A stretch of 64,000 nt of DNA from Sphingopyxis sp. (GTDB lineage: Bacteria; Pseudomonadota; Alphaproteobacteria; Sphingomonadales; Sphingomonadaceae). Below are positions 26,159-35,728 of this stretch, piece after piece; within the stretch, counting starts at the first letter, position 1; each line of letters starts with the position of its first letter. Where the stretch lies: the NCBI GenBank assembly GCA_017745175.1, contig JAGHZY010000001.1, positions 108,826-172,825 on the forward strand, written 5' to 3'. The notes beneath the pieces were generated by a model. The model saw only the letters and a list, made by a program, of their open reading frames with translations. It did not search any database and was not told where the DNA came from. A program made the translations under genes and the position numbers.

Positions 26159-27049
26159 TCATTCCGCCGCGGCGGCTTCCGCCTGCGCCGCCTCGATGCG
26201 GGCGCGGACGCTCGGATTGAGACGGGTGATGTCGACGGGGAAATTATAGAGAAGCATATTCTGCAGGTGACCGACCTGGTGCAGCGCAAAGGCGAAGTCG
26301 ATCGCCTGCTTGCGGCCCATCGCGTCCTGCGCCTTGTTCATCGATTCCTTCATCAGCTTGAGCGCGAACCGGTCGGCTTCCGCGATCTTCTTCGCAAGAT
26401 CGAGCGTGAAGGAGGACAGTTCCTCGCGCTTCACGACGTGATTGACCATGCCATATTTCTCGGCTTCGCGAGCCGTCAGCCAGCCGCCCGTGAAGAGCCA
26501 TTCCTTCGCCTTGCGAACGCCGAGCTCGAAGGGGTGAACGAAGAATTCGACGCCCGGAACCCCCATGTCGGCGCCCGTATTGTCGCGAAAGCGCGCATCC
26601 TCTGCGCAGACGATCAGATCGCAGGCCCACGCCAGCATGTTGCCGCCGGCGATCACCGAGCCCTGGACCTCGGCGATCACCGGCTTGGGCGCATTGCGCC
26701 AGCGCTCGGTGATGTCGAGATATACTTCCTTCTCGCGCGAATAGCCGCCTTCCCAGCCCGGCCCGCCATATTGCCCCCAGAGCGACCGGCTCTCCTCGGG
26801 CGTCGGCATCGGACGCTCGGTCATGCTGAGATCGTGGCCGGCATTGAAATGGTCGCCTGCGGCGGCGAGAATGATGACGCTGACCTCGTCGTCGTGGCAC
26901 GCGCGCTTGAAGGCATCGTCCAGTTCATAGGTCATGATGACGCCCTGGGCGTTCCGCTTTTCAGGGCGATTCATGACGATACGCACCACCTTGTCTGCGG
27001 GGCGCTCATAAATCAGCTGCTGATAGGCCCCATCCTGCTGTTCCGTCAT
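26159..27049 (-). CDS. Crotonase family protein with altered active site
   Basis: The 296-residue protein has the crotonase fold: RIVMNRPEKRNAQ, oxyanion loop FNAGHDLS and VQGSVIAGGNMLAWACD. The hydratase Glu of the CE-L motif is replaced (AGGNML), and the second motif reads DMGVPGVEFF. It may be an isomerase, retro-aldol or hydrolase type crotonase instead of a hydratase. It is the first gene of the crotonase-dehydrogenase-dehydrogenase-MFS operon and diverges from the bile-acid-ligase-like gene, with CGGTCGG operators in the gap. Confidence 0.85.
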   Translation of the reverse strand: MTEQQDGAYQQLIYERPADKVVRIVMNRPEKRNAQGVIMTYELDDAFKRACHDDEVSVIILAAAGDHFNAGHDLSMTERPMPTPEESRSLWGQYGGPGWEGGYSREKEVYLDITERWRNAPKPVIAEVQGSVIAGGNMLAWACDLIVCAEDARFRDNTGADMGVPGVEFFVHPFELGVRKAKEWLFTGGWLTAREAEKYGMVNHVVKREELSSFTLDLAKKIAEADRFALKLMKESMNKAQDAMGRKQAIDFAFALHQVGHLQNMLLYNFPVDITRLNPSVRARIEAAQAEAAAAE

Positions 27050-27084
27050 TTCGAATCTCCTGATGACAATATGAGCATAGTTTG

Positions 27085-27100
27085 CCGACCGTCCGGTCGG
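27085..27100. promoter_or_regulatory. CGGTCGG palindrome, site A
   Basis: CCGACCGTCCGGTCGG has CCGACC/GGTCGG arms. It lies 36 bp before the crotonase start at 27049. The 12-mer CCGTCCGGTCGG recurs exactly at 27209-27220. Confidence 0.6.
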
Positions 27101-27126
27101 ATGTCAACTTTTGCCATATATTTTAA

Positions 27127-27142
27127 ATTATCACTTATTTTC
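27127..27142. promoter_or_regulatory. Possible weak GTWAWT-N4-AWTWAC site
   Basis: On the minus strand GAAAATAAGTGATAAT, followed by TTAAAAT, resembles the operator at 20851 and other sites but deviates at the outer G-T and A-C positions. It is in the AT-rich centre of the 27050-27262 divergent region, so chance similarity is possible. Confidence 0.25.
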
Positions 27143-27204
27143 AATTATATAGATGTATTTATGTGAATCCAGAGAATCATTGCGAATCGCTTCTCTCGTT
27201 GCTA

Positions 27205-27224
27205 TCGTCCGTCCGGTCGGTCGA
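27205..27224. promoter_or_regulatory. CGGTCGG palindrome, site B
   Basis: CGTCCGTCCGGTCGGTCG around 27207-27224 shares the 12-mer CCGTCCGGTCGG with site A. It lies about 40 bp before the GTG of the plus-strand ligase gene, so each divergent gene has its own copy. Confidence 0.55.
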
Positions 27225-27262
27225 TTCGTAAATCGGCGCGTCATCGTTCGGGAGAAGTTGCA

Positions 27263-28720
27263 GTGGGTCCCATTCCCCTAGGAGATTTGCCTGGCCATCA
27301 TGCGGCCCGCCTGGGCCCCGACCGTATGTGCCTGCGGCATGGCGAAGACGAGCTGAGCTGGGGCGAACTGGAGCGGCGTTCAACGCGCCGCGCCCATGCA
27401 CTGCGCGCCGCAGGCGTCGGCAAGAATGATATCGTCACGCTGAGCCTTCCGAACAGCAACGCCTTTTACGAACTGACATTCGCGATCTGGAAAATCGGCG
27501 CGACGCCCTCATCGGTCTCGTGGCGGCTGCCGGTCCACGAACTCAAGGCCATTATCGATGTCGCCGGTCCGAAGCTGGTCATCGCCTCGGACCCCGATAT
27601 CATCGCGTCCACCGGCGCGATGCCGCGCGACTTCGGGCTCGACGGAGGGTCCGATGCGCCGATCGAGACGCAGGTGTCCGACCATTGGAAGGCCATGACG
27701 TCGGGCGGCTCGACCGGACGACCGAAGGTCATCGTCGATCACCAGCCGGCGCTTCTTGATATCAGTCAGGCGGGCGTGCTGGCCTTTCCGCAGGACGAGA
27801 CCGTGATCAATCCCGGTCCCTGCTATCACAATGCGCCCTTTTCGGTTTCGCACAACGCGCTCGCGCGCGGCAATGCCGTGATCGGCATGGAGAAGTTCGA
27901 TCCCGAGGAAACCTTGCGCCTGATCGACGCGCACCGCGTTTCCTGGATATTCATGGTGCCGACGATGATGAACCGCATCTGGCGGCTCCCGGAAGAGGTG
28001 CGCGACAGCTACGACATCGCCTCGCTCCGGACAATCTGGCATTCGGCGGCACCGATGCCGGCCTGGCTCAAGGAAGCGTGGATCGACTGGATCGGCCCGG
28101 AGAAAATCTGGGAGATGTATGGCGGAACCGAAGGCCAGGGCTATGCCGTCCTCGACGGCAACGAATGGCTCGCGCACCGCGGCTCCGTCGGCCGGCCGCT
28201 CGGATGCGAGATCCGGATTCTGGACGAGCGCGGCGAAGCGCTGCCCGCGGGCGAGATCGGCGAAGTGTTCATGAAGCCCGAAACCGGCACGGGATCGACC
28301 TATCATTATCTCGGGGCCGATCCGAAAGCGGTCGGCGGGTTCGAAACGATCGGCGATTTCGGCTGGCTCGATGCGGATGGCTATCTCTATATCGCCGACC
28401 GCCGCACCGACCTCATCATCTCGGGCGGCTCCAACATCTATCCCGCCGAGATCGAGGCGGCGCTTCTCGCGCATGACGGCGTCGAGGATGCCGTCGTCGT
28501 CGGCCTGCCCGACGACGATCTCGGCTCGCGCGTCCATGCGATCGTAAAGCCGTCAACAAAGGCAATCTCGCCGGTCTCCGAACAGGAACTCGGCGAATTC
28601 CTCGCCGCGCGGCTGGTTCGCTACAAGATTCCGAGAAGCTTCGAATTCACCTTCGAGATGCTGCGCGACGATGCCGGGAAGGTACGCCGCGCCAAACTGG
28701 CGAGCGAGGTGGCCGCCTGA
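27263..28720 (+). CDS. Acyl-CoA ligase, bile-acid-CoA-ligase-like
   Basis: The 485-residue ANL ligase has the variant P-loop MTSGGSTGRPKVI, which I associate with the bile-acid/cholate CoA ligase group, where most fatty-acid ligases have TSGTTG. Other motifs are YGGTEGQGY, IGDFGWLDADGYLYIADRRTD and the C-terminal lid lysine in DAGKVRR. It would activate a free carboxylic acid to start the pathway. GTG 27263 is preceded by GGAGAAG. It heads a plus-strand set with a TonB receptor and exporter, under an operator shared with the divergent crotonase operon. Confidence 0.88.
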   Translation: MGPIPLGDLPGHHAARLGPDRMCLRHGEDELSWGELERRSTRRAHALRAAGVGKNDIVTLSLPNSNAFYELTFAIWKIGATPSSVSWRLPVHELKAIIDVAGPKLVIASDPDIIASTGAMPRDFGLDGGSDAPIETQVSDHWKAMTSGGSTGRPKVIVDHQPALLDISQAGVLAFPQDETVINPGPCYHNAPFSVSHNALARGNAVIGMEKFDPEETLRLIDAHRVSWIFMVPTMMNRIWRLPEEVRDSYDIASLRTIWHSAAPMPAWLKEAWIDWIGPEKIWEMYGGTEGQGYAVLDGNEWLAHRGSVGRPLGCEIRILDERGEALPAGEIGEVFMKPETGTGSTYHYLGADPKAVGGFETIGDFGWLDADGYLYIADRRTDLIISGGSNIYPAEIEAALLAHDGVEDAVVVGLPDDDLGSRVHAIVKPSTKAISPVSEQELGEFLAARLVRYKIPRSFEFTFEMLRDDAGKVRRAKLASEVAA

Positions 28721-28775
28721 CCGAAACGGGAATTTCATTTGCGACGATCAACAATATAAAATGGGAGGGGATAAC

Positions 28776-31034
28776 ATGCGTATACGTAAGATTTACTCCG
28801 TGCCGGCCTCGCTGGCTTTCGGCCTTGCCGCCGCCGCCGCCGCGCCGACCGCGCTGGCGCAGGAGACGCGCGAGCGTCCGGGCGCCGACAGTCGGCGCGA
28901 CACGCCGAACCCCGAAGACATCATCGTGACCGCGACCAGGCGATCGGCGACGGTGCAGGATGTTCCCCTGTCGATCGCGGCGTTCGGCGGCCCCCAGCTC
29001 GAGGAGCGCAAGGTCGATGATTTTTCCAACCTCGCGACCATCGCCCCCGGGATCACCTTCCTGCCCACGCTTCGCAATGCGTCGGGCATTTCGATCCGCG
29101 GCGTGACCACCGCAAGTGACTCGACCTCGGTCGACCCCGGCGTCGCCGTCTATATCGACGATGTTCCGACGATTTCGCGCGGCGAGCTTCGCGAGGAGTT
29201 TTTCGATCTCGACCGTATCGAAATCCTGCGCGGGCCGCAGGGCACGCTCTTCGGACGCAATGTCACCGGCGGACTCATCGCCGTCCATACGCGCGAGCCG
29301 AGCTTCAAGCCCGAGGCGAAATTCCTGCTGGGCTACGGCAATTATGACGACGTGCGCGCGCAGGCGTATCTCACCGGTCCGATAACCGACAATCTCGCTG
29401 CGAAACTCGTACTCAACTACCACCGCCGCGATGGGTATCAGCGCAATCTGACGACGGGCGATCGCTATGGCGAGGACCGGATTTTCTCGGCCCGCGCACA
29501 GCTTCTCTATACGCCCGCGGACAATGTGAAGATTCTCGCCGGCGGCGGGGTCTTCCTCAATCGCGGCGATCCGTTCCTCGTCGGGCACTTCGGGATCGCC
29601 CAGCCGACCATACCGGGTTATCCGGCCTTCCCTTACGGCGCCAACGAAGTGACCACTTCGGTTATCGGCAAAAGCCGGCAGAACAATTATTTCGGAACGG
29701 TCGAGGTCGACATCGATTTCGACGCCGGGAGCCTGACCTCGATCACCGGCTATCGGGAAACGAATCCGCGCGATATCGACTATTCGGGCCTTGGTGTCTC
29801 GACCCCGGTTCCGGGACTGGGACTCCTTCTTTTAAACGCCGAGGAAAAGAATCGTCAATTCAGCCAGGAACTGCGCTTCGCGTCGCGGCCCGACCGCCCG
29901 CTGCGCTTTGTCGGCGGTCTCTTCTATCTGTCGCAGGACCGGGAGCAGTATCAGACCTACGAGACCCAACTCGGCGTCGCCGCGCGCTCGAACGTCTCCA
30001 ATCTCAATTCCTACGGGATTTTTGGCGACCTCGAATATGATCTCGCCAAGGGCCTGACCGTCAACGTCGGTGGCCGCTATACACGCGAGAACCGCAACGG
30101 GATCAACAAATTCACGAGGGCTATCCTTTTCCCGCCGCCCTTCTCTCCGCTCCTGACCTCGCCTTTCCGCGGCAGTTTCTCGGCCTTCACGCCAAAATTC
30201 AGCCTTTCGTACAAGCCGTCGGAAGACATCACCCTTTACGGCACGATCACCAAGGGCTTCAAAGCTGGCGGGTTCGAGGCAACGCTGGCCACATGCGATG
30301 CGACGAACCAGAATTGCTTCACCGCCCCCTATCCGGCGGAAACCGCATGGAATTATGAAGCCGGTCTGAAGGCGGCGCTGTTCGACCGGAGAGTCAGCGC
30401 GAACATCAGCGTGTTCCGGCAGGATTATAAGAACCTCCAGCGTCAGGCCACCGCGCTCGACTGCCTCTGTACGCGGGTCTTCCCCTTGCCGAAAGGCCGC
30501 GTCCAGGGCTTCGAAAGCGACCTCAGCGTGCGCCCTACCGACTGGCTGACGCTCGGCGGTTCGTGGACCTATCAGGACAGCGAGGCCGATTTCGTCGACC
30601 CCGCCGGCGCGATCACAAAGATCCGGCTCCCGGCGACGCCCAAACATGCGGTCAATCTGAACGCATTGCTGCAGTGGCCGATCGACGGGTTCGGGAAAAT
30701 CTCGCTCGGCGGCGACGTCACCTGGCGCAGCAAGATCACCTTTGCCCTCGTGGCGACACCCGATCCGCAGCATATCGTCGATCGGACCAATGCGCCGGGC
30801 ATCGTGAACCTCCAGGCCGCATGGACGTCAGAGGACGAAAAACTGCGCGTGCAGCTTTGGGGACGCAACGTGCTCGACAAGGAATATCTTGTCGCGGCGT
30901 CGGACGTCAGCATCCTCTTCAGCGGAAGCAACACTCCCGGAAATCCGCTGTTCCTGCCCGCCGGATCGCTCGCGAACGTCGCCTGGAATCCACCGGCAAC
31001 CTACGGGATCACGCTCAGCTATCAATTCAAGTAA
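28776..31034 (+). CDS. TonB-dependent outer-membrane receptor
   Basis: About 752 residues. A signal peptide (residues 1-25, ending ALAQ) is followed by the TonB-box and plug start [20 protein letters not shown], a plug with [11 protein letters not shown], and a 22-strand type barrel ending in [14 protein letters not shown] 28776 has GGGAGGGG upstream. Sphingomonads use such receptors to import sterols, aromatics and other hydrophobic substrates. Placement after an acyl-CoA ligase gene suggests it imports the pathway substrate. Confidence 0.95.
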   Translation: MRIRKIYSVPASLAFGLAAAAAAPTALAQETRERPGADSRRDTPNPEDIIVTATRRSATVQDVPLSIAAFGGPQLEERKVDDFSNLATIAPGITFLPTLRNASGISIRGVTTASDSTSVDPGVAVYIDDVPTISRGELREEFFDLDRIEILRGPQGTLFGRNVTGGLIAVHTREPSFKPEAKFLLGYGNYDDVRAQAYLTGPITDNLAAKLVLNYHRRDGYQRNLTTGDRYGEDRIFSARAQLLYTPADNVKILAGGGVFLNRGDPFLVGHFGIAQPTIPGYPAFPYGANEVTTSVIGKSRQNNYFGTVEVDIDFDAGSLTSITGYRETNPRDIDYSGLGVSTPVPGLGLLLLNAEEKNRQFSQELRFASRPDRPLRFVGGLFYLSQDREQYQTYETQLGVAARSNVSNLNSYGIFGDLEYDLAKGLTVNVGGRYTRENRNGINKFTRAILFPPPFSPLLTSPFRGSFSAFTPKFSLSYKPSEDITLYGTITKGFKAGGFEATLATCDATNQNCFTAPYPAETAWNYEAGLKAALFDRRVSANISVFRQDYKNLQRQATALDCLCTRVFPLPKGRVQGFESDLSVRPTDWLTLGGSWTYQDSEADFVDPAGAITKIRLPATPKHAVNLNALLQWPIDGFGKISLGGDVTWRSKITFALVATPDPQHIVDRTNAPGIVNLQAAWTSEDEKLRVQLWGRNVLDKEYLVAASDVSILFSGSNTPGNPLFLPAGSLANVAWNPPATYGITLSYQFK

Positions 31035-31048
31035 CGACGACCCAAAGC

Positions 31049-31076
31049 GCCGCCGGTGTCCCACGACATCGGCGGC
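31049..31076 (+). terminator. Hairpin after the TonB receptor gene
   Basis: GCCGCCGGTGTC / GACATCGGCGGC pairs over 12 bp with one G-T wobble and a 4-base loop. No T-run follows, so it may be a weak terminator or an mRNA-stabilising stem between receptor and exporter genes. Confidence 0.4.
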
Positions 31077-31126
31077 CATCCTGCGGAGACAATTCCGCCT
31101 CCGGCAGGCCTTCAGGAGTGCATTTC

Positions 31127-32038
31127 GTGTCCGACGTCATCCTGGTATCAGACCTCAAGAAGCGATTTGGCAAGTTCATGGCCCTCGACGGGCTCGACTT
31201 GCAGGTGAAAGCAGGCGAAGTTCACGCGTTTCTCGGCCCCAACGGTGCCGGCAAATCGACAACCATCCGGATATTGCTCGGGCTTTTGCGGCACGATGGA
31301 GGCGAAGCCCTTCTTTTCGGCAGCGATCCCTGGAGCAAGGGAACCGAGCTGCACCGGCGGCTCGCCTATGTGCCTGGCGACGTGGCGCTCTGGCCGAACC
31401 TGACCGGCGGCGAGGTCATCGACCTGCTCGGCCGCATCCGCGGCGGCATCGACCAGCAGCGCCGGGCAAGCCTGATCGAACGCTTCGAACTCGATCCGCG
31501 AAAGAAATGCGCCACCTATTCGAAGGGTAATCGCCAGAAGGTGGCTCTGATCTCGGCGCTGGCTTCCGACGTCGAGCTGCTCATTCTCGACGAACCCACC
31601 TCGGGGCTCGACCCGCTGATGGAAGCCATTTTCCGGCAATGCATCGCCGAGGAAAAGGCAAAGGGCCGCACCGTGCTCCTTTCGAGCCATATCCTGTCCG
31701 AAGTCGAGGCGCTGTGCGACAGGGTGAGTATCATCCGCGCGGGTCGCCGCGTCGAAACCGGTACGCTCGCCGAGCTGCGGCACCTGACGCGAACGCAGAT
31801 CGTCGCCCATCTCCATGGCCCGGCGGCCGGTCTCGCGAAGATCGAGGGCGTGCATGACCTCGAAGTCTCGGGGAACGAGGTACGGGCCTCGGTCGAGGCC
31901 GGCGCGCTGGACGGGGTGATGCGCGCCCTCGCGACCGCGGGGCTGCAAAATCTCGTTTGCCAGCCGCCAACGCTCGAGGATCTGTTCATGCAGCATTATC
32001 AGGCCGACGCGGGATCCAGGTCGGGAGCGGGAAAATGA
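31127..32038 (+). CDS. ABC exporter ATP-binding protein
   Basis: The 303-residue ATPase has Walker [10 protein letters not shown], signature [15 protein letters not shown] (the KGNRQ form of the LSGGQ loop), Walker [15 protein letters not shown] and the [15 protein letters not shown] switch region. The whole sequence follows the pattern of actinobacterial drug or polyketide exporters. GTG 31127 is preceded by AGGAG with an 8-base spacer. Its stop overlaps the start of the permease gene (ATGA). It probably protects the cell from a toxic substrate or intermediate, which is inference. Confidence 0.92.
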   Translation: MSDVILVSDLKKRFGKFMALDGLDLQVKAGEVHAFLGPNGAGKSTTIRILLGLLRHDGGEALLFGSDPWSKGTELHRRLAYVPGDVALWPNLTGGEVIDLLGRIRGGIDQQRRASLIERFELDPRKKCATYSKGNRQKVALISALASDVELLILDEPTSGLDPLMEAIFRQCIAEEKAKGRTVLLSSHILSEVEALCDRVSIIRAGRRVETGTLAELRHLTRTQIVAHLHGPAAGLAKIEGVHDLEVSGNEVRASVEAGALDGVMRALATAGLQNLVCQPPTLEDLFMQHYQADAGSRSGAGK

Positions 32039-33633
32039 GCGAACTGAAAGGGACCGGGCTTCTCGCGCGTCTGGCGATCCGCCGCGGCCGCATCGGCCTT
32101 GCGGCCTATGCCTTCTTTCTCGTCATGACCGTCGTCGGCGGAACCTCGAGCCTCGCGAAAATGTACCCGACCCAGGCGATGCGCGACGAGCTAGCGACCA
32201 CGATCAACGGCAGCTATGCCTTCAAGGCGTTCATCGGCCCGCTCTTCGCGCCGAGTATCGAGGGCATCATGGCGTGGCGGACGGGGGAGTTCATCTATCT
32301 CCTCATCGCGGTCATGGCCGTGCTGACGGTGGCCCGCAACACGCGCGGCGACGAGGAGGCGGGACGCCAGGAGCTGGTGCGCGCAGGCATAGTCGGGCGC
32401 TTCGCGCCTTTGACCGCAAGCCTCGCCGCCGCCTTCGCCGCAGCCCTGGCGATCGGCCTGCTCAGCACCGCCGGGCTTGCCGGGATCGGCCTCGACACGA
32501 ACGGGTCGATCGCCTTCGGCCTCGCCATTGCCGGCGTCGGATGCCTGTTCGGTGGCGTCGCCGCGGTGGCGGCCCAGCTTACTTCCAGCGCCCGCACGGC
32601 GATCGCTATGGCGCTCGGCGTGCTCGCGGTCGCCGCCACGCTACGCTTCATCGGCGACGGCAGCGAAAACCCGTCGATCGCCTGGCTCAGCTGGCTGTCC
32701 TTCATCAGCTGGGGCCAGCAGGTGCAGCCCTTTGCGAACGAGCAATGGTGGATTTTCGGCCTGATGGGCGCGACGACCGGCACCCTCGTCGCGATCGCCT
32801 ATCTGTTGCAGGCGCGCCGCGATCTTGGCGGCGGTCTCCTCGCCGCACGCGCCGGGCCGGCGTCGGGCCGTATCGCCGGTCCCGTCGCGCTCGCGTGGCG
32901 GCAGCATCGCCTGCTGCTGCTGATCTGGGCGGCGGCATCGGCGATCACCGCGATCTTCTTCACCAGCATCGCGCGAACGCTGCCCGCGGTCGCGACCAAC
33001 AGCCCGGCCGTGGCCGAATTCCTTCGCCGGTACGGCGGTTCGGGCGCCAATATGGAAGCGGCCTTTTTCGAAGCCATCCTGCTCGCGGTCGGGCTCAGTT
33101 CGGCCATCTATCCGATCATCGTCATTCTCCGGATGCGCGTCGAAGAAACCGGCGGGGCCGGCGAACTGATGCTCTCGACCTCGGTGAGCCGCTTGCGCTG
33201 GATGTTCAGCCACTTCCTTTTCGCGGCGCTGGGCCCGCTGCTGCTGTGCGCGGCGGTCGGGGTAGCCGGCGCCCTCGCGCTCAATCCCGGCGACGGCGTC
33301 CAGCCGGCGGACCTGCTTCTGGGGGCACTGGCGCGCGCCGTCCCGATCTGGGTGATTGCCGCCGCTATCCTGCTGGTCTTCGGCCTGGCCCCACGCCTGC
33401 TTCTCGCCGCATCGGCGGTGGTGTGGCTGATGGTCGCGATGTTCGGCGAGGTCATCGGGCCGATGGCCGGACTCGACTATTGGACGGCGAACCGCATCTC
33501 GCCCTTCCATTATGTCCCGCATATCGTCGGGGGAGACGCATTCTCCCTCGTCCCCATCGCGGGCCTGTTCGGCGTGGCCGCGGCGCTCGCCGCGGCCGGC
33601 GCCTTCTTCTTCCAGCGCCGCGACTTCGGCTAG
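32035..33633 (+). CDS. ABC exporter permease, polyketide-exporter-like
   Basis: The 532-residue membrane protein has about twelve hydrophobic segments in two similar halves and opens [20 protein letters not shown]. The segments [19 protein letters not shown] and [17 protein letters not shown] match the large permeases paired with actinobacterial polyketide-antibiotic exporters. It forms the pore for the preceding ATPase. Codon use looks like its neighbours, so any transfer from an actinobacterium would be old. Confidence 0.88.
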   Translation: MSELKGTGLLARLAIRRGRIGLAAYAFFLVMTVVGGTSSLAKMYPTQAMRDELATTINGSYAFKAFIGPLFAPSIEGIMAWRTGEFIYLLIAVMAVLTVARNTRGDEEAGRQELVRAGIVGRFAPLTASLAAAFAAALAIGLLSTAGLAGIGLDTNGSIAFGLAIAGVGCLFGGVAAVAAQLTSSARTAIAMALGVLAVAATLRFIGDGSENPSIAWLSWLSFISWGQQVQPFANEQWWIFGLMGATTGTLVAIAYLLQARRDLGGGLLAARAGPASGRIAGPVALAWRQHRLLLLIWAAASAITAIFFTSIARTLPAVATNSPAVAEFLRRYGGSGANMEAAFFEAILLAVGLSSAIYPIIVILRMRVEETGGAGELMLSTSVSRLRWMFSHFLFAALGPLLLCAAVGVAGALALNPGDGVQPADLLLGALARAVPIWVIAAAILLVFGLAPRLLLAASAVVWLMVAMFGEVIGPMAGLDYWTANRISPFHYVPHIVGGDAFSLVPIAGLFGVAAALAAAGAFFFQRRDFG

Positions 33634-33642
33634 GCCGGGTCG

Positions 33643-34500
33643 ATGGCCATCCGCTTTGCGCCAGTGCTCGCGGCGATCGCCCTGATCGCCGCGGCGCCTC
33701 TCCCCGACGCAGCGATCGCGAAACAGCCCGACGCGCCGGCGCAGGGCCGGCGTTCGGAATTCGAAGGCATTCGCAATTTTCGCGACCTTGGCGGCCATCG
33801 CACCGCCGACGGACATGTCGTCAAGCGCGGGCTGCTCTACCGATCGGGCTCGATCCACGCGCTGACGCCGGGCGACCGCGACACATTGGCGAAGCTCGGC
33901 CTTCGGGCACTGTTCGATTTTCGCGACCGGAACGAACGGGCGCGCGGTCCGGTCGACTGGCGCGAAGGCGCGCCGCCGATCTTCTCGCAAGATTATGATC
34001 CCGACCCGAAGGCGATGGCGGCGATGCTTTCCGCGCCGGACTTCACCGCCGACAAGGCGGAGGCCGCGATGACCGCGCTCTATCCGGAACTCCTTCGCCA
34101 GCTGAACGGCCAGTATCGCCGCATGTTCGGCGAGCTGCTGGCCGGACATGCGCCGCTGGGCTTCTACTGCTCGGCCGGAAAGGACCGCACCGGCATTGCC
34201 GCAGCATTGCTCCTGACCGCACTCGGCGTCCCCCGCGAGACGATCGTCGAGGATTATCTGCTTTCCAACCAGCACGCCGAACTTCCGCCAGCCGAGCGGA
34301 TGGACGAGACATCAAGGGCCTATCTGGAAAGGATCGACCCGGCCGTCCTTCGCAAGCTGCTCGGCGTCGAACGCGCCTATATCGAAGTCGTCTTCGCACA
34401 GATGGACGCACATCGCGGCGGCGCTGCAGGCTATCTCGAAGACGAATTGGGCCTGACACCGGCGGCCATCGAACGCCTCCGCGGCCTCTATCTGAGGTAG
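33643..34500 (+). CDS. Exported tyrosine-phosphatase-like protein
   Basis: The 285-residue protein starts with a signal peptide (about residues 1-26) followed by IRNFRDLGGHRTADGHVVKRGLLYRS, the hallmark of bacterial tyrosine phosphatases of the Y_phosphatase3 family. The catalytic loop is CSAGKDRTG with Cys176 and Arg182. Tyr replaces the usual His just before the Cys. Members hydrolyse phosphotyrosine or phosphoinositides. It lies 9 bp after the exporter permease and ends the plus-strand unit. Its link to the pathway is unknown. Confidence 0.88.
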   Translation: MAIRFAPVLAAIALIAAAPLPDAAIAKQPDAPAQGRRSEFEGIRNFRDLGGHRTADGHVVKRGLLYRSGSIHALTPGDRDTLAKLGLRALFDFRDRNERARGPVDWREGAPPIFSQDYDPDPKAMAAMLSAPDFTADKAEAAMTALYPELLRQLNGQYRRMFGELLAGHAPLGFYCSAGKDRTGIAAALLLTALGVPRETIVEDYLLSNQHAELPPAERMDETSRAYLERIDPAVLRKLLGVERAYIEVVFAQMDAHRGGAAGYLEDELGLTPAAIERLRGLYLR

Positions 34501-34547
34501 CGGCCATATTTCTCCCTTTGCCAGGGGGCACGGCACAGGGAAGGACT

Positions 34548-34580
34548 GACCTCGTTCCGGCAACGCGCCGGAACGAGGTC
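34548..34580. terminator. Strong bidirectional hairpin terminator
   Basis: GACCTCGTTCCGG (34548-34560) and CCGGAACGAGGTC (34568-34580) form a perfect 13-bp stem with a 7-base loop, followed by CTTTC. It sits between the convergent phosphatase and racemase genes and can end transcription from both sides. Confidence 0.8.
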
Positions 34581-34622
34581 CTTTCGCCGTTAGCGGACCA
34601 ACCCCGCCCGCCAGCTTCCCGC

Positions 34623-35726
34623 CTATGGAATCTCCACGCCCCAATGTCGTGCAAGAGCGCGGCCGCCTTCGCCCGCCGCGGGCGGCGGTCCCTGGATCGC
34701 CCCCGGCGTGCGCGAAAGCCGGGGCGCCGGCGCGGGCTGCTGGACGCCGAAACGTTCGACGAAGGTCCCGCGCGCGACATTGTGCGGGTGGCTCCACGCC
34801 TCCTCAAGGTCGAGAACGGGCGCAAAGCAGGCGTCGCTGCCTTCGAGCAGCGCGCACCATTGCGCGCGCGTCTTCGTCCGGAAAAGCTTCTCCAGATACG
34901 CATGGCCGCCGGCGTCGACCCCGTCGGCCTTGACCGGCCAGTCCGGCTCGGCGATGCCCAGCCTCCGTCTCAGTTCGTCATAGAATTGGGGCTCGATCGA
35001 TCCCAGCGAGACATGGCAGCCGTCGGCGCATTCATAGCAGCGATAATAATAGGCCGAACCGTCGAGGAAATTGCTTTCGCGCCCCTCGTTCCAGCCCTCG
35101 GCGCGGGTCCAGCAGGCCATCGCCATCAGCGACGCCGCGCCGTCGGTTATCGCGGCGTCGACGACCTGCCCCTTACCCGATGCCTGACGCTCGACAAGCG
35201 ACGCCAGGATACCGAGCGCCAGATAGAGCGAGCCGCCGCCGAAATCGCCGACGAGGTTGAGCGGCGGCGGCGGCGGGCGATCGGCGGGCCCAAGCGCGCC
35301 GAGCGCGCCGGTAATCGCCAGATAATTGATGTCGTGCCCGGCGGCGTGCGACAGCGGGCCGCTCTGCCCCCAACCCGTCATCCGTCCATAGACAAGGCGC
35401 GGATTGCGCTCGAGAAGCACCTCGGGCCCCAGTCCCAGACGTTCCATCACGCCGGGCCGGAAACCCTCGATCAGCACATCCGCCCGTTCGGCGAGCGACA
35501 GGCAGGCCGCGACCGCGTCCGCCCGCTTCAGATCGAGCGCCAGCGAGGCCCGCCCGCGGGCGGTGACCTCCTTCGGTGACGCGCCCGGGTGGTCGACGCG
35601 ATCGATGCGCAGCACTTCGGCGCCAAGGTCGGAAAGCAGCATCGTCGCGAACGGCCCGGGGCCGATTCCGGTAAATTCGATGATCCTGATCCCCTTCAGG
35701 GGACCGGCAGGCTTCTCGAAAGTCAT
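34623..35726 (-). CDS. Alpha-methylacyl-CoA racemase (CoA-transferase family III fold)
   Basis: The 367-residue protein follows AMACR/MCR closely: GIGPGPFATMLLSDLGAEVLR at the N terminus, catalytic His131 in AGHDINYLAITG, Asp161 in NLVGDFGGGS and the GSIEPQF segment. It interconverts R and S 2-methylacyl-CoAs, so that 2S-specific acyl-CoA dehydrogenases can act on branched chains. Family III CoA transferases share the fold but not this His-Asp pairing. It is the last gene of the operon beginning with the luciferase-like gene, 2 bp after a ligase gene. It is the strongest single hint of a methyl-branched or sterol-type substrate. Confidence 0.92.
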   Translation of the reverse strand: MTFEKPAGPLKGIRIIEFTGIGPGPFATMLLSDLGAEVLRIDRVDHPGASPKEVTARGRASLALDLKRADAVAACLSLAERADVLIEGFRPGVMERLGLGPEVLLERNPRLVYGRMTGWGQSGPLSHAAGHDINYLAITGALGALGPADRPPPPPLNLVGDFGGGSLYLALGILASLVERQASGKGQVVDAAITDGAASLMAMACWTRAEGWNEGRESNFLDGSAYYYRCYECADGCHVSLGSIEPQFYDELRRRLGIAEPDWPVKADGVDAGGHAYLEKLFRTKTRAQWCALLEGSDACFAPVLDLEEAWSHPHNVARGTFVERFGVQQPAPAPRLSRTPGAIQGPPPAAGEGGRALARHWGVEIP

Positions 35727-35728
35727 GG

